A stretch of DNA of 24,193 nt from Anaerolineae bacterium. GTDB taxonomy: Bacteria > Chloroflexota > Anaerolineae > B4-G1 > SLSP01. How positions within the stretch are numbered: the first letter of the stretch is position 1; every line of letters starts with the position of its first letter. Under the pieces are notes generated by a model, which saw nothing but the letters and a program-made list of their open reading frames with translations, ran no database searches and was not told the DNA's origin. The stretch is taken from contig JAFGSL010000316.1 in the NCBI GenBank assembly GCA_016934645.1, forward strand, positions 1 through 24,193. The letters run 5' to 3'. A program made the position numbers and the translations under genes. Positions 6,232 to 14,322 of the stretch are shown here, piece after piece.

Positions 6232-9200
6232 GTGCCTCAACTATCGGCTCCCCTGGAAATAATGGAAAACCCGTCGGCGCGGTGATGGTCGTTGGCGGCG
6301 GGATCGGAGGGATGCAGGCCAGCCTGGATCTCGCCGACTCGGGTTTCAAGGTTTACCTGGTTGAGAAATTGCCAGCCATCGGTGGATATATGGCGGCGCT
6401 GGACAAAACATTCCCCACCAACGACTGTGCCATGTGTACCCTCAGCCCGCGACTCGTGGAAATCGCTAACCACCGCAACATCGAGGTACTCACCGACACA
6501 GAATTGCTCAAATTAAACGGAGAGGCGGGACACTTCACGGCCACGGTGAAACACACCGCGCGTTATATCGACCTGGAGAAGTGTACCGGCTGCGGTGATT
6601 GCGCAGAGGTGTGCCCGGTGGTGCTGTTCGATGAGTTCAACCGCGACCTCAGCGAGCGCAAGGCCGTCTACAAGTTATATCCCCAGGCGGTGCCCAATGC
6701 CTATGGCATTGAGAAGAAAGGCATCGCGCCGTGCCGCGACGCCTGCCCTGCCGATCAACGGGCGCAAGGCTACATCGCACACATCCGGGATGGGAACTAC
6801 GAGGAAGCGTTGCGGGTCATCAAGGAGGAAAATCCCTTCCCCGGCATTTGTGGGCGCATCTGCAACCACCGTTGCGAGCTTGTCTGCTCCCGGCATCTGG
6901 TGGACGACCCTATCAATATCTCGGCATTGAAGCGCTTTGTCACCGACAAGATGTACGAGAAACCCTATGTAGCGCCTGAACCGGCGGAACGCAAGTACGA
7001 GGAACAAGTGGCCATCATCGGGGCTGGTCCCTGCGGCCTGACCGCCGCCAAGGATTTGGTGCTGGCCGGCTACGGCGTGACTGTATTCGAAGCTTTGCCG
7101 GTCGCTGGCGGGATGATGCGTGTCGGCGTGCCGGAATACCGCCTGCCGACCGCAATTATCGAGCGTGAAGTACAGGAAATCGTCGACCTGGGCGTGGATC
7201 TGCGCTTGAATACCAAAGTGGAAAACCTGGATCACCTGTCCGTCGAGGGCTTTAAGGCGACGCTGATCGCGGTGGGGGCGCACGTTGGCAAACGTCTGCG
7301 CATCCCCAACGCCGATCATCCCGACACGTGGACTGCCGTCCAATTCTTGCGCGATGTACGTCTGGGGAATGCCCCTGATTTTCAGGATCGCCACGTGTTG
7401 GTGTTGGGGGGTGGAGATGTCGCCTACGACTGTGCGCGCACGGCCGTACGCCTGGGCACCAAACAAGTCGATGTCTCCTGTTTGGAGGATCGGGATACGA
7501 TGCCCGCCTCCGAACTCGAAATTATGGAAGGCAGCGAAGAGGGCATCAACTTGTTCCCGGGCCGTTCTTTCACCCGGATTTTGACCGACAACGGGAAAAT
7601 CACTGGTGTGGAAGCGGTCAACGTCAGTTACATGAACTTCGAAGATGACGGGTCACTTACACTGAAGACTGTGCCCGACAGCGAGCACATCCTTAACGGT
7701 GACGTGGTGATCTTTGCCACCGGGCAAGGCGTAGGGTTGGATTTCATCTCCGAAGGCAGCGATGTGGGTATGACCAAAAAGCGAACCGTGGCGATTGATC
7801 CCAACACCTTTGCAACCGGCAAAGAGGGGGTGTTCGCTGCCGGAGATGCCACCGGCATTGCCTATGTGATTGACGCGATTGGCAACGGCCATAAAGCCGC
7901 AAAGAGCATCGTCAAGTTTCTGCAAGGCGAACCGTTAGTGCCGGACGTGCAGAACGAACTGGCCGTGGTGGAGCTCGATCCTGCCGAGGTGTCCGCCAAA
8001 ATCAACCGGGGAGAAATCGAGGTGCATCCGCGCGAGTGTGTATCCGTGCTGGACGCGCAAGAGCGCCGGCGGACTTTCGCCGAGGTCGCCCAGGGCCTCA
8101 CCGAGGAACAGGCGCGCAGCGAGGCCGCGCGCTGTCTACAATGCGCTGCGTGTGCAGAATGTCTGTCGTGCTACTATGCGTGTGCAGCAGGCGCCATTAA
8201 CCACGAAGAGGTCTCCCAAGAGGTGCCAATCGAGGTCGGTTCGGTAATCTTGGCCACCGGTTTCGAGAACTACGATGTCCGGCAGAGCAGCGAGTATGGC
8301 TATGGGCGTTTCCCCAATGTCATTTCGGGGATGCAGTTTGAGCGCGTTCTCTCGCCCAGCGGTCCTTATGGCGGGCACCTGATCCGTCCTTCCGACGGCC
8401 ACGAGCCTAAGCGCATTGCTTGGATTCAGTGTGTAGGGTCGCGGAGTGTAGAGCGGAATTGGTGTTCGGCAGTCTGCTGTATGCACTCCACCAAGCAGGC
8501 CCTTATCGCCCAAGAGCACAATCCGGGCACGGAAAGCACCATTTTCTACATTGACTATCGCGCCTACGGCAAAGGCTTCGAGGGATATTACGAGCGCGCC
8601 AAAGCCGAGGGTGTGCGTTATATCCGGGCTATGCCTTCGGAGATCAAGCAGGATCCTGTGACCAACAACCTTGAAATCCACTACTCGATGCCTGATGGCA
8701 GCCATCGTGTCGAGACCTTCGATCTGGTGGTGCTCTCCGCGGGTTTGCAGGCGCCGCCGGATGCGCAGCGTCTGGCCGAACGGCTGGGGCTGGCACTTAC
8801 CCCCGAGGGCTTCTGTGAAACCATGGGCACTGCGATTAAGACGACCCGGGAGGGTGTGTTCGTCTGCGGCGCATTCGCCGAACCGAAAGACATTCCCGAA
8901 ACCATTATCTCTGCCAGCGGCGCGGCGGCCAAAGCTATGACTCTGCTGTTCGAAAGCCGCTACACCCTTGTCCAACCCAGGGAATATCCTCCGGAGCGGG
9001 ACGTGAGTGGCGAGGAGCCGCGTGTGGGGGTCTTTATCTGCCGCTGCGGGTCCAACATCGCAGGCGTCGTGGATGTGGATGAGGTCGTGGAGTATGCTGC
9101 CGGCTTGAAGAACGTCGTCTACGCCGAGGAGAACATGTTCACTTGCTCCACAGACACGCAGGCACGCATCCGTGAAGCTATCGAGGAACACCATCTCAAC

Positions 9201-10712
9201 CGGGTGGTGGTGGCTTCCTGTACGCCCCGCACTCACGAAAAGCTCTTCCAGAGTACGATCCGCGAGGCAGGGCTGAACTTATATCTGTTCGAGATGGCGA
9301 ACATCCGCGACCAGTGTTCCTGGGTACATCGCGGCTATCCAGAGGAAGCCACAGAAAAGGCCAAAGACCTGGTACGGATGGCGGTCGCCAAAGTGCGGTT
9401 GTTGGAACCCTTGCAGCGAAAATCTATGGAATTTAACCACGATGCCTTGGTCATCGGTGGCGGACTGGTGGGGATGGCTGCCGCTCTGGATCTTGCCGAT
9501 CAGAACTTCAAGGTCTCGCTGATTGAACGTGACAAAGAACTGGGTGGCAATATGCGGCACCTGCACTACTTACTGGGCGGTGTTGATCCACAGGAAATGC
9601 TCAGGAGCTACGTCGAGAGAACAACGACGCATCCGAATATCAAGACATATTTAAATTCTGAGATCGCAGCTTTCGAGGGCAGTTTGGGTAAGTTCCAAAC
9701 CACGCTCAAGAGCAACAATGGCTATGATGGGCAGGTCATCCAACACGGTGTGACGATTGTCGCCACTGGCGCTCGACCCTACACCCCAACGGAATATCTC
9801 TACGGGCAAGATAAACGCATTTTGACGCAGGTGGAGTTTGAGGAGCAACTCGCGAATTCGCCTGACGAGATCGAGAAGATGCAGGCCATCGTGATGATCC
9901 AATGTGTGGGTGGACGGAACGAAGAGCATCCCTATTGCAGCCGCCTATGCTGTGCCCAGGCAGTCAAGAATGCGCTGGAGATCAAGAAAATCAACCCGAA
10001 CCTGGAAGTCTACGTTCTGTACCGTGATCTCCGTACGTATGGTCTGTTCGAGAAATACTACCGGCAAGCGCGCCTAGCTGAAATCGTCTTCCTGCGCTTC
10101 GAAGATGACTGTCCCCCGGTGGTCACAGCGGATGGCTCGCTCCAGGTTCGGATACATGATGCGATGCTTGATACCGAAATCACCCTTGATGTCGACGAGG
10201 TTGTGCTGTCTGTAGCTACCGTTCCGCAGGCAGATACTGCCGACGTGGCGCAGCTATTGAAAGTGCCACGCACCGCCGACGGCTTCTTCCAAGAAGCGCA
10301 CCTGAAACTCGCCCCTGTGGACTTTGCAACCGAAGGCATTTTCCTGTGCGGGATGGCGCACTATCCCAAGCGGGTAGTCACCGAGAGTTTGATCCAGGCT
10401 TCTGCGGCCGCATCAAGGGCATCAACCATTCTATCCAAGGACGTGATCGAGATCGAACCCACCATCTCCCACGTCATTGACGAGAAATGTGATGGTTGCG
10501 CTTACTGTATAGATCCATGTCCCTACAACGCTATTACTCTGGTTGAATACGAGGATGAAGAGGGTACCCCCAAGAAAACAGTGGTGATTGACGAGGCTCT
10601 TTGCAAGGGATGTGGGGTCTGTATGGCGACGTGCCCCAAAGCTGCGATATTCGTGTGGCACTTCAAGCCAGAGCAATTGTTTGCTATGACGATGGCTGCA
10701 TTGGAGAGATGA
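6228..10712 (+). CDS. hdrA: Giant HdrA: HdrA-like module split by an NfnB/GltD-like module, then a second complete HdrA
   Basis: 1494 residues from ATG 6228 (GGAGG seven bases upstream, ATGA overlap with hdrB); methanogen HdrA is about 650. Order: (1) FAD fold GGGIGG 23-28, CAMCTLSPR at 67-75 and ferredoxin motif C119/C122/C125/C129. (2) About 165-625, an NfnB/GltD-like unit with Fer4_20 cysteines C169, C173, C208, C212, C216, C220, FAD motif GAGPCG 265-270, nucleotide-binding GGGDVAY 394-400 and AAGDA near 537. (3) Cys-rich return C636-C652, then the rest of the first HdrA fold with C735, C746, C750-C751. (4) Second HdrA: CRCGSNIAG from 938, FAD motif GGGLVG 1077-1082, C1226/C1237/C1241-C1242, and two [4Fe-4S] motifs at 1421-1431 and 1459-1469. 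The second copy lacks the CxxCxLxPR motif. Three flavins and an NAD(P)H site are predicted. The reading frame is unbroken. Confidence 0.93.
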   Translation: MSASTIGSPGNNGKPVGAVMVVGGGIGGMQASLDLADSGFKVYLVEKLPAIGGYMAALDKTFPTNDCAMCTLSPRLVEIANHRNIEVLTDTELLKLNGEAGHFTATVKHTARYIDLEKCTGCGDCAEVCPVVLFDEFNRDLSERKAVYKLYPQAVPNAYGIEKKGIAPCRDACPADQRAQGYIAHIRDGNYEEALRVIKEENPFPGICGRICNHRCELVCSRHLVDDPINISALKRFVTDKMYEKPYVAPEPAERKYEEQVAIIGAGPCGLTAAKDLVLAGYGVTVFEALPVAGGMMRVGVPEYRLPTAIIEREVQEIVDLGVDLRLNTKVENLDHLSVEGFKATLIAVGAHVGKRLRIPNADHPDTWTAVQFLRDVRLGNAPDFQDRHVLVLGGGDVAYDCARTAVRLGTKQVDVSCLEDRDTMPASELEIMEGSEEGINLFPGRSFTRILTDNGKITGVEAVNVSYMNFEDDGSLTLKTVPDSEHILNGDVVIFATGQGVGLDFISEGSDVGMTKKRTVAIDPNTFATGKEGVFAAGDATGIAYVIDAIGNGHKAAKSIVKFLQGEPLVPDVQNELAVVELDPAEVSAKINRGEIEVHPRECVSVLDAQERRRTFAEVAQGLTEEQARSEAARCLQCAACAECLSCYYACAAGAINHEEVSQEVPIEVGSVILATGFENYDVRQSSEYGYGRFPNVISGMQFERVLSPSGPYGGHLIRPSDGHEPKRIAWIQCVGSRSVERNWCSAVCCMHSTKQALIAQEHNPGTESTIFYIDYRAYGKGFEGYYERAKAEGVRYIRAMPSEIKQDPVTNNLEIHYSMPDGSHRVETFDLVVLSAGLQAPPDAQRLAERLGLALTPEGFCETMGTAIKTTREGVFVCGAFAEPKDIPETIISASGAAAKAMTLLFESRYTLVQPREYPPERDVSGEEPRVGVFICRCGSNIAGVVDVDEVVEYAAGLKNVVYAEENMFTCSTDTQARIREAIEEHHLNRVVVASCTPRTHEKLFQSTIREAGLNLYLFEMANIRDQCSWVHRGYPEEATEKAKDLVRMAVAKVRLLEPLQRKSMEFNHDALVIGGGLVGMAAALDLADQNFKVSLIERDKELGGNMRHLHYLLGGVDPQEMLRSYVERTTTHPNIKTYLNSEIAAFEGSLGKFQTTLKSNNGYDGQVIQHGVTIVATGARPYTPTEYLYGQDKRILTQVEFEEQLANSPDEIEKMQAIVMIQCVGGRNEEHPYCSRLCCAQAVKNALEIKKINPNLEVYVLYRDLRTYGLFEKYYRQARLAEIVFLRFEDDCPPVVTADGSLQVRIHDAMLDTEITLDVDEVVLSVATVPQADTADVAQLLKVPRTADGFFQEAHLKLAPVDFATEGIFLCGMAHYPKRVVTESLIQASAAASRASTILSKDVIEIEPTISHVIDEKCDGCAYCIDPCPYNAITLVEYEDEEGTPKKTVVIDEALCKGCGVCMATCPKAAIFVWHFKPEQLFAMTMAALER

Positions 10713-10714
10713 CT

Positions 10715-11131
10715 ATGTCTGACGATAACGGATTTGAACCCCTCATAATTGCCTATTGCTGCTATTGGTGTTCCTACACGGCAGCCGACTTGGCCGGCAC
10801 TTCACGCCTGCAATATCCGCCCAATGTCCGCATCATCCGCGTGCAGTGCAGTGGCATGGTTCATCCCAATATGGTGATCAATGCTCTCACCAATGGCGCG
10901 GATGGCGTTTTGATGTGCGGTTGCCATCCTGGGGACTGTCACTACCGGGAGGGCAATCTGGCCGCCCAAAACCGTGCTGAGGCCATCTACCTGATGTTGG
11001 AGGACTTCGACCTGGAGCCAGAGCGCTATCGGCTGGAGTGGATCTCCGCCTCGGAAGGATCGCGCTTCGCCGAGGTGATCGCCGAAATGGTTGAGGAGAT
11101 AAAAGAGATTGGACCTAATCCATTGTATTAA
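10715..11131 (+). CDS. mvhD: MvhD/FlpD-type iron-sulfur subunit linking hydrogenase to HdrA
   Basis: 138 residues. Of the two in-frame starts, ATG 10709 (ATGA overlap with hdrA) and ATG 10715, I choose 10715 because GGAG at 10703-10706 is eight bases from it and only two from the other. Cysteines C15, C16, C19, C45, C68, C70 and C75 include the family signature WCSYTAADLAGTSR and MCGCHPGDCHY. In MvhD this domain carries a [2Fe-2S] cluster and passes electrons from the hydrogenase small subunit to the bifurcating flavin of HdrA. Here it is a separate protein rather than an HdrA fusion. The 113 bp before mvhG contains no clear terminator, so mvhGA probably lie on the same transcript. Confidence 0.92.
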   Translation: MSDDNGFEPLIIAYCCYWCSYTAADLAGTSRLQYPPNVRIIRVQCSGMVHPNMVINALTNGADGVLMCGCHPGDCHYREGNLAAQNRAEAIYLMLEDFDLEPERYRLEWISASEGSRFAEVIAEMVEEIKEIGPNPLY

Positions 11132-11244
11132 AAATAAGGCATCGTCCTGAGAGGAGATGAAATCCAACGGAAAAAGTGAGCGTCACAACGGAATAGGCAA
11201 AAGTATTTGCTAGAGAATGTGTTTTGTGAGAAGGAGGCGAGATT

Positions 11245-12168
11245 ATGGCTATAAAAATAGCACAAGAATGGTTTGCCATCTGTGGTGGCTGTGAGGTTAC
11301 CATTCTGGACATCGGCGAACCGCTACTCGAGTTGCTACCTGAACTGGAGTTTGTGCACATGCCGGTCATTATGGATCACAAAGTCTTTGGTCAGACTGGC
11401 GAGTTGAACCACATAGAGATTCCAGAGGCAGATGTGGGCATCATCAGCGGCGCCGTCCGCAACGAGGAAAATAAGGAAATCGCCGAGGTGATGCGGGAGC
11501 AGGTGAATTTCCTCATCGCGATGGGATCCTGCGCATGCTACGGAGGCATTCCGGCATTGGCGAACCAATTTCCCGTGGATGAAATCTACGAGCGTGTCTA
11601 CAGAGGAAACAGTACGACCGATCCTGGGGAAACCCCATCGGTGGGTGTGCCACCACTTACAGACCGTGTGTATTCGCTGGATGAGGTTGTCAAAGTTGAC
11701 CTTCAACTGCCTGGCTGTCCCACCACACCGAGTATGTTCGTAGCAGCAGTCCTGCACTTGCTCAAAGGCACCCCATTCGCTTTGGAGCAGAAGAGCGTTT
11801 GCGATCACTGCCCCACGATGCGCGAAAAGAAAGCCGTCAGTGAACTGAAACGCCCTCTAGAGTCGGTAGAGGGCGTCGGCGAACCCCTCGAGACAGTGCG
11901 CTGTTTTATGGAGCAAGGCTTCCTCTGCCTGGGCCCGGCGACCCGCGCCGGTTGTGGCGGTATGGAAGGCGGCGTCCCTCGCTGCATCAGTGCCTATATG
12001 CCTTGCCGGGGATGTTTCGGACCGCTACAAAATGATGCCAACCCGATGGTGGATATGATGGGCGCACTCTCGAGCGTTGGACTGAATCCACGGCAAATTC
12101 CGGATCGGGCTGCACAATTCAACCGCTTTGTCGGTTCCGGTCGTCTACGCCCGAAACGGAGGAGGTAA
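11245..12168 (+). CDS. mvhG: [NiFe] hydrogenase small subunit, group 3c (MvhG-like)
   Basis: 307 residues, AAGGAGG upstream. The proximal-cluster ligands are C13, C16 (CGGCE), C96 in GSCACYGG and C158 in LPGCPTTP. The C-terminal half has further ligands for two more [4Fe-4S] clusters: C186-x2-C189, C220, C228, C237, C247, C254 and C257. No twin-arginine signal is present, so the enzyme is cytoplasmic, as expected for Mvh. A basic end (GRLRPKRRR) closes the protein. In the Mvh-Hdr complex it carries electrons from the NiFe site to MvhD. The TAA stop lies inside the ribosome-site region of mvhA, with three bases between the genes. Confidence 0.93.
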   Translation: MAIKIAQEWFAICGGCEVTILDIGEPLLELLPELEFVHMPVIMDHKVFGQTGELNHIEIPEADVGIISGAVRNEENKEIAEVMREQVNFLIAMGSCACYGGIPALANQFPVDEIYERVYRGNSTTDPGETPSVGVPPLTDRVYSLDEVVKVDLQLPGCPTTPSMFVAAVLHLLKGTPFALEQKSVCDHCPTMREKKAVSELKRPLESVEGVGEPLETVRCFMEQGFLCLGPATRAGCGGMEGGVPRCISAYMPCRGCFGPLQNDANPMVDMMGALSSVGLNPRQIPDRAAQFNRFVGSGRLRPKRRR

Positions 12169-12171
12169 ACT

Positions 12172-13611
12172 ATGGGCAAAACACTCGTTATTCAACCTGT
12201 CAGTCGTATCGAAGGTCATGCCAAGATCACCGTCCAACTGGATGACACAGGCAACGTTGCTGACGCACGTGTACACGTTATCGAACTGCGCGGTTTCGAG
12301 AAGTTCTGCGTGGGGAAACCGGTGGAGGAGATGCCTCGTATCACCAATCGCATTTGCGGGGTATGTCCGTGGTCACACCATCTGGCCTCGGCGAAGGCAA
12401 ACGACGCGGTTTTCGGCGTCAAGCCCCCACCGACCGGTGAAAAACTGCGCCGGTTGTGTAACAGCATTGCCTTTATGGAAGAGCACATTCTGCACTTTTA
12501 CATCCTGGCCGGTCCGGACTTTGTGATGGGGCCAGATGCTGAATATCCAATCCGCAACATCATCGGTATGGTCAGCGCAGTGCCCGAAGTTGCCACGCGA
12601 GTGGTGAAAGTGCGGCAGATGTGCGCCAGGATGTTGGAGATGATCGCGGGTAAAGCGATCCATCCGGCGGCTGCCGTCCCCGGCGGATTCAGCCGCCCGC
12701 TCCAGCCTGAAGAACGTGACCAACTTTTGCCAATGGCCGAAGAAGCGTTGGACATGGCAAAGTTCACCATCGCCTTTGCCAAGTCGGACATCTTCCCCAA
12801 GTATCTGGATGTGGTGAAGACGGTCGGCACGTTGACCAGTGGCTTCCTGGGGACGGTCACGGCGGATGGTGCATTTGACCTTTACGACGGCAAGCTGCGC
12901 CTGATGGCGGCGGACGGAACCTACGAAGATTTCGACACCCAGAACTATACCGATCACATTGGGGAGCACGTCGAGGATTGGACCTACCTGAAGTTCCCTT
13001 ATGCGAAGCGAAAGGGCAACTTCAAGCTCGAATCCGGCGCGCCCAGTCTTTACCGGGTGAATTCGCTGGCGCGGATCAATGTGGCAGACTACATACCTAC
13101 GCCGCTAGCGCAGAAAGAGCTGGAAGAGTTCCGCGCGAACTTCGGCCGTCCGGCCCAACTCACGCTGCTCTATCACTGGGCGCGGTTGATTGAGTTGTTA
13201 TACAATGCGGAAGCCGCAGTCGCCCTGTTGAAGGACCCAGAAATCACCGGACGCGAGACGCGCGTCAAGGTGACGCCGCGCGCTGCCAGAGGGGTCGGTG
13301 TGGTGGAGGCCCCGCGTGGGACACTGATCCACGATTACACCACCGACGAGGAAGGCCTCATCACGCACGTCAACCTGATTGTGGGAACCTGCCAGAACAA
13401 CGGGGCGATCAATCTATCCGTCAAGCAAGCTGCGCAAAAATTGATCAAAGACGGTGTCTACGACCAGGGCATTCTGAACACCGTCGAAATGACGATTCGC
13501 GCCTACGATCCGTGCCTATCCTGCGCCACGCACCGTATGGACGGCAGACTCCCCGTCAAGATGGAGATTTACGGCCCGGACGGGAAACTCGTTGGCACAT
13601 TGGTCAATTAG
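12172..13611 (+). CDS. mvhA: [NiFe] hydrogenase large subunit, group 3c (MvhA-like)
   Basis: 479 residues, GGAGG seven bases upstream. The two NiFe-binding motifs are complete: L1 RICGVCPWSHH with C62/C65, and L2 DPCLSCATH with C448/C451 and H454. About 25 residues follow H454; in this family the C-terminal peptide is removed after the L2 His/Arg by an endopeptidase, and the protease gene is next in line. The N-terminal IQPVSRIEGHAKI is the family hallmark. All four Ni ligands are Cys, so it is a standard Ni-Fe-S, not a selenium, enzyme. Hyp maturation genes (hypA-F) are absent from the window and must be elsewhere. Firm call; the 3c group assignment rests on the mvhD/hdrA context. Confidence 0.95.
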   Translation: MGKTLVIQPVSRIEGHAKITVQLDDTGNVADARVHVIELRGFEKFCVGKPVEEMPRITNRICGVCPWSHHLASAKANDAVFGVKPPPTGEKLRRLCNSIAFMEEHILHFYILAGPDFVMGPDAEYPIRNIIGMVSAVPEVATRVVKVRQMCARMLEMIAGKAIHPAAAVPGGFSRPLQPEERDQLLPMAEEALDMAKFTIAFAKSDIFPKYLDVVKTVGTLTSGFLGTVTADGAFDLYDGKLRLMAADGTYEDFDTQNYTDHIGEHVEDWTYLKFPYAKRKGNFKLESGAPSLYRVNSLARINVADYIPTPLAQKELEEFRANFGRPAQLTLLYHWARLIELLYNAEAAVALLKDPEITGRETRVKVTPRAARGVGVVEAPRGTLIHDYTTDEEGLITHVNLIVGTCQNNGAINLSVKQAAQKLIKDGVYDQGILNTVEMTIRAYDPCLSCATHRMDGRLPVKMEIYGPDGKLVGTLVN

Positions 13612-13628
13612 GCAGGCTACTTCTATCT

Positions 13629-13658
13629 GGGACGGGTCTTATTCGCAAGACCCGTCCC
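13629..13658 (+). promoter_or_regulatory. Strong hairpin between mvhA and its protease
   Basis: Perfect 12-bp inverted repeat GGGACGGGTCTT (13629-13640) and AAGACCCGTCCC (13647-13658) with a 6-nt loop. It lacks a T-run, and the protease ribosome site (GGGAG) begins about ten bases later. It could partly terminate or process the transcript so that less protease than hydrogenase is made, or protect the upstream mRNA. It falls exactly in the only gap of this part of the operon. Confidence 0.6.
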
Positions 13659-13678
13659 GTGTCTCTTGGGAGAAGAAA

Positions 13679-14212
13679 ATGAGTGCATCGCTGCCGGACA
13701 TTGACTTTCTGCCTGCCTTCTGCCGTGCACGAATCCTGATTCTGGGTGTGGGCAATCTGCTTTTTGGTGATGATGGTTTCGGCCCGGCTGTTGCGGAATA
13801 CTTGAGCCAGCATTACGCCATTTCCGATGATGTGTACGTCATGGATGTCGGTACAGGCGTGCGCAGACTTCTCTTCACCCTCTCCCTCAGCGAAACCCAG
13901 CCAGAGGAAATCGTCATCGTTGACGCTGTAGATTGGGGACAGGAGATTGGACGGGTTTCGGAAATACCAGCCGAAGCTTTGCCTGTCACAAAGGTTGACG
14001 ATTTCTCCCTACATCAGGTGCCTACCTCGAACATGCTTCGTGAATTGCAGGAGCATTGCGGCGTAAAGGTTACAGTAGTCGCCTGCGATGTGGGTGATAT
14101 TCCACAGACTATTGCGCCCGGATTGTCTCCCGACATCCAACAAGCAGTTCTCACTGCAAGCCACAGAATCGCAGCGCGTTTTTCATTCTCTCCGATTTCC
14201 TTGCCAAGCTAG
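13679..14212 (+). CDS. [NiFe] hydrogenase maturation endopeptidase (HycI/HybD/FrhD family)
   Basis: 177 residues from ATG 13679 with GGGAG upstream. The signature ILGVGNLLFGDDGFG starts near residue 21. The nickel-sensing acidic residues typical of HybD correspond to D32 and D82 (in VDAVDWG), and the His to H112 in SLHQ. It should remove the C-terminal peptide of MvhA after nickel insertion. The gene directly follows mvhA, separated only by a 12-bp hairpin. The sequence is of ordinary length for the family, and the last 15 residues (rich in Ser, Pro and Phe) are unremarkable. Firm family call; specificity for MvhA is by context. Confidence 0.92.
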   Translation: MSASLPDIDFLPAFCRARILILGVGNLLFGDDGFGPAVAEYLSQHYAISDDVYVMDVGTGVRRLLFTLSLSETQPEEIVIVDAVDWGQEIGRVSEIPAEALPVTKVDDFSLHQVPTSNMLRELQEHCGVKVTVVACDVGDIPQTIAPGLSPDIQQAVLTASHRIAARFSFSPISLPS

Positions 14213-14290
14213 ATGGGAGAACTTTCTGGACAACCTGATGCTCAGTTCATACTGTGCCTTTCTCCTTGTCCCAGCCACAATTTGTAGTAC

Positions 14291-14299
14291 TGTTATATA
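14291..14299 (+). promoter_or_regulatory. Candidate extended -10 promoter for the membrane histidine kinase
   Basis: TGTTATATA matches the extended -10 form (TG-n-TATAAT-like) with the hexamer at 14294-14299. No good -35 is present at normal spacing. A start near 14306 would give a leader of about 17 nt containing AGGA before ATG 14323. It lies in the 110-bp gap after the protease gene, suggesting that the kinase is a separate unit. Confidence 0.4.
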
Positions 14300-14322
14300 A
14301 AAGTGAGCATAGGAATCACTGT

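Noticed and set aside
8136..9236. Long minus-strand frame (366 codons) inside hdrA
   Set aside because: Codon-bias shadow: opposite to a region full of conserved HdrA motifs; no start signal.
11157..11213. Tiny 18-codon frame between mvhD and mvhG
   Set aside because: The purine-rich site touches the ATG directly with no spacing, and the peptide shows no pattern.
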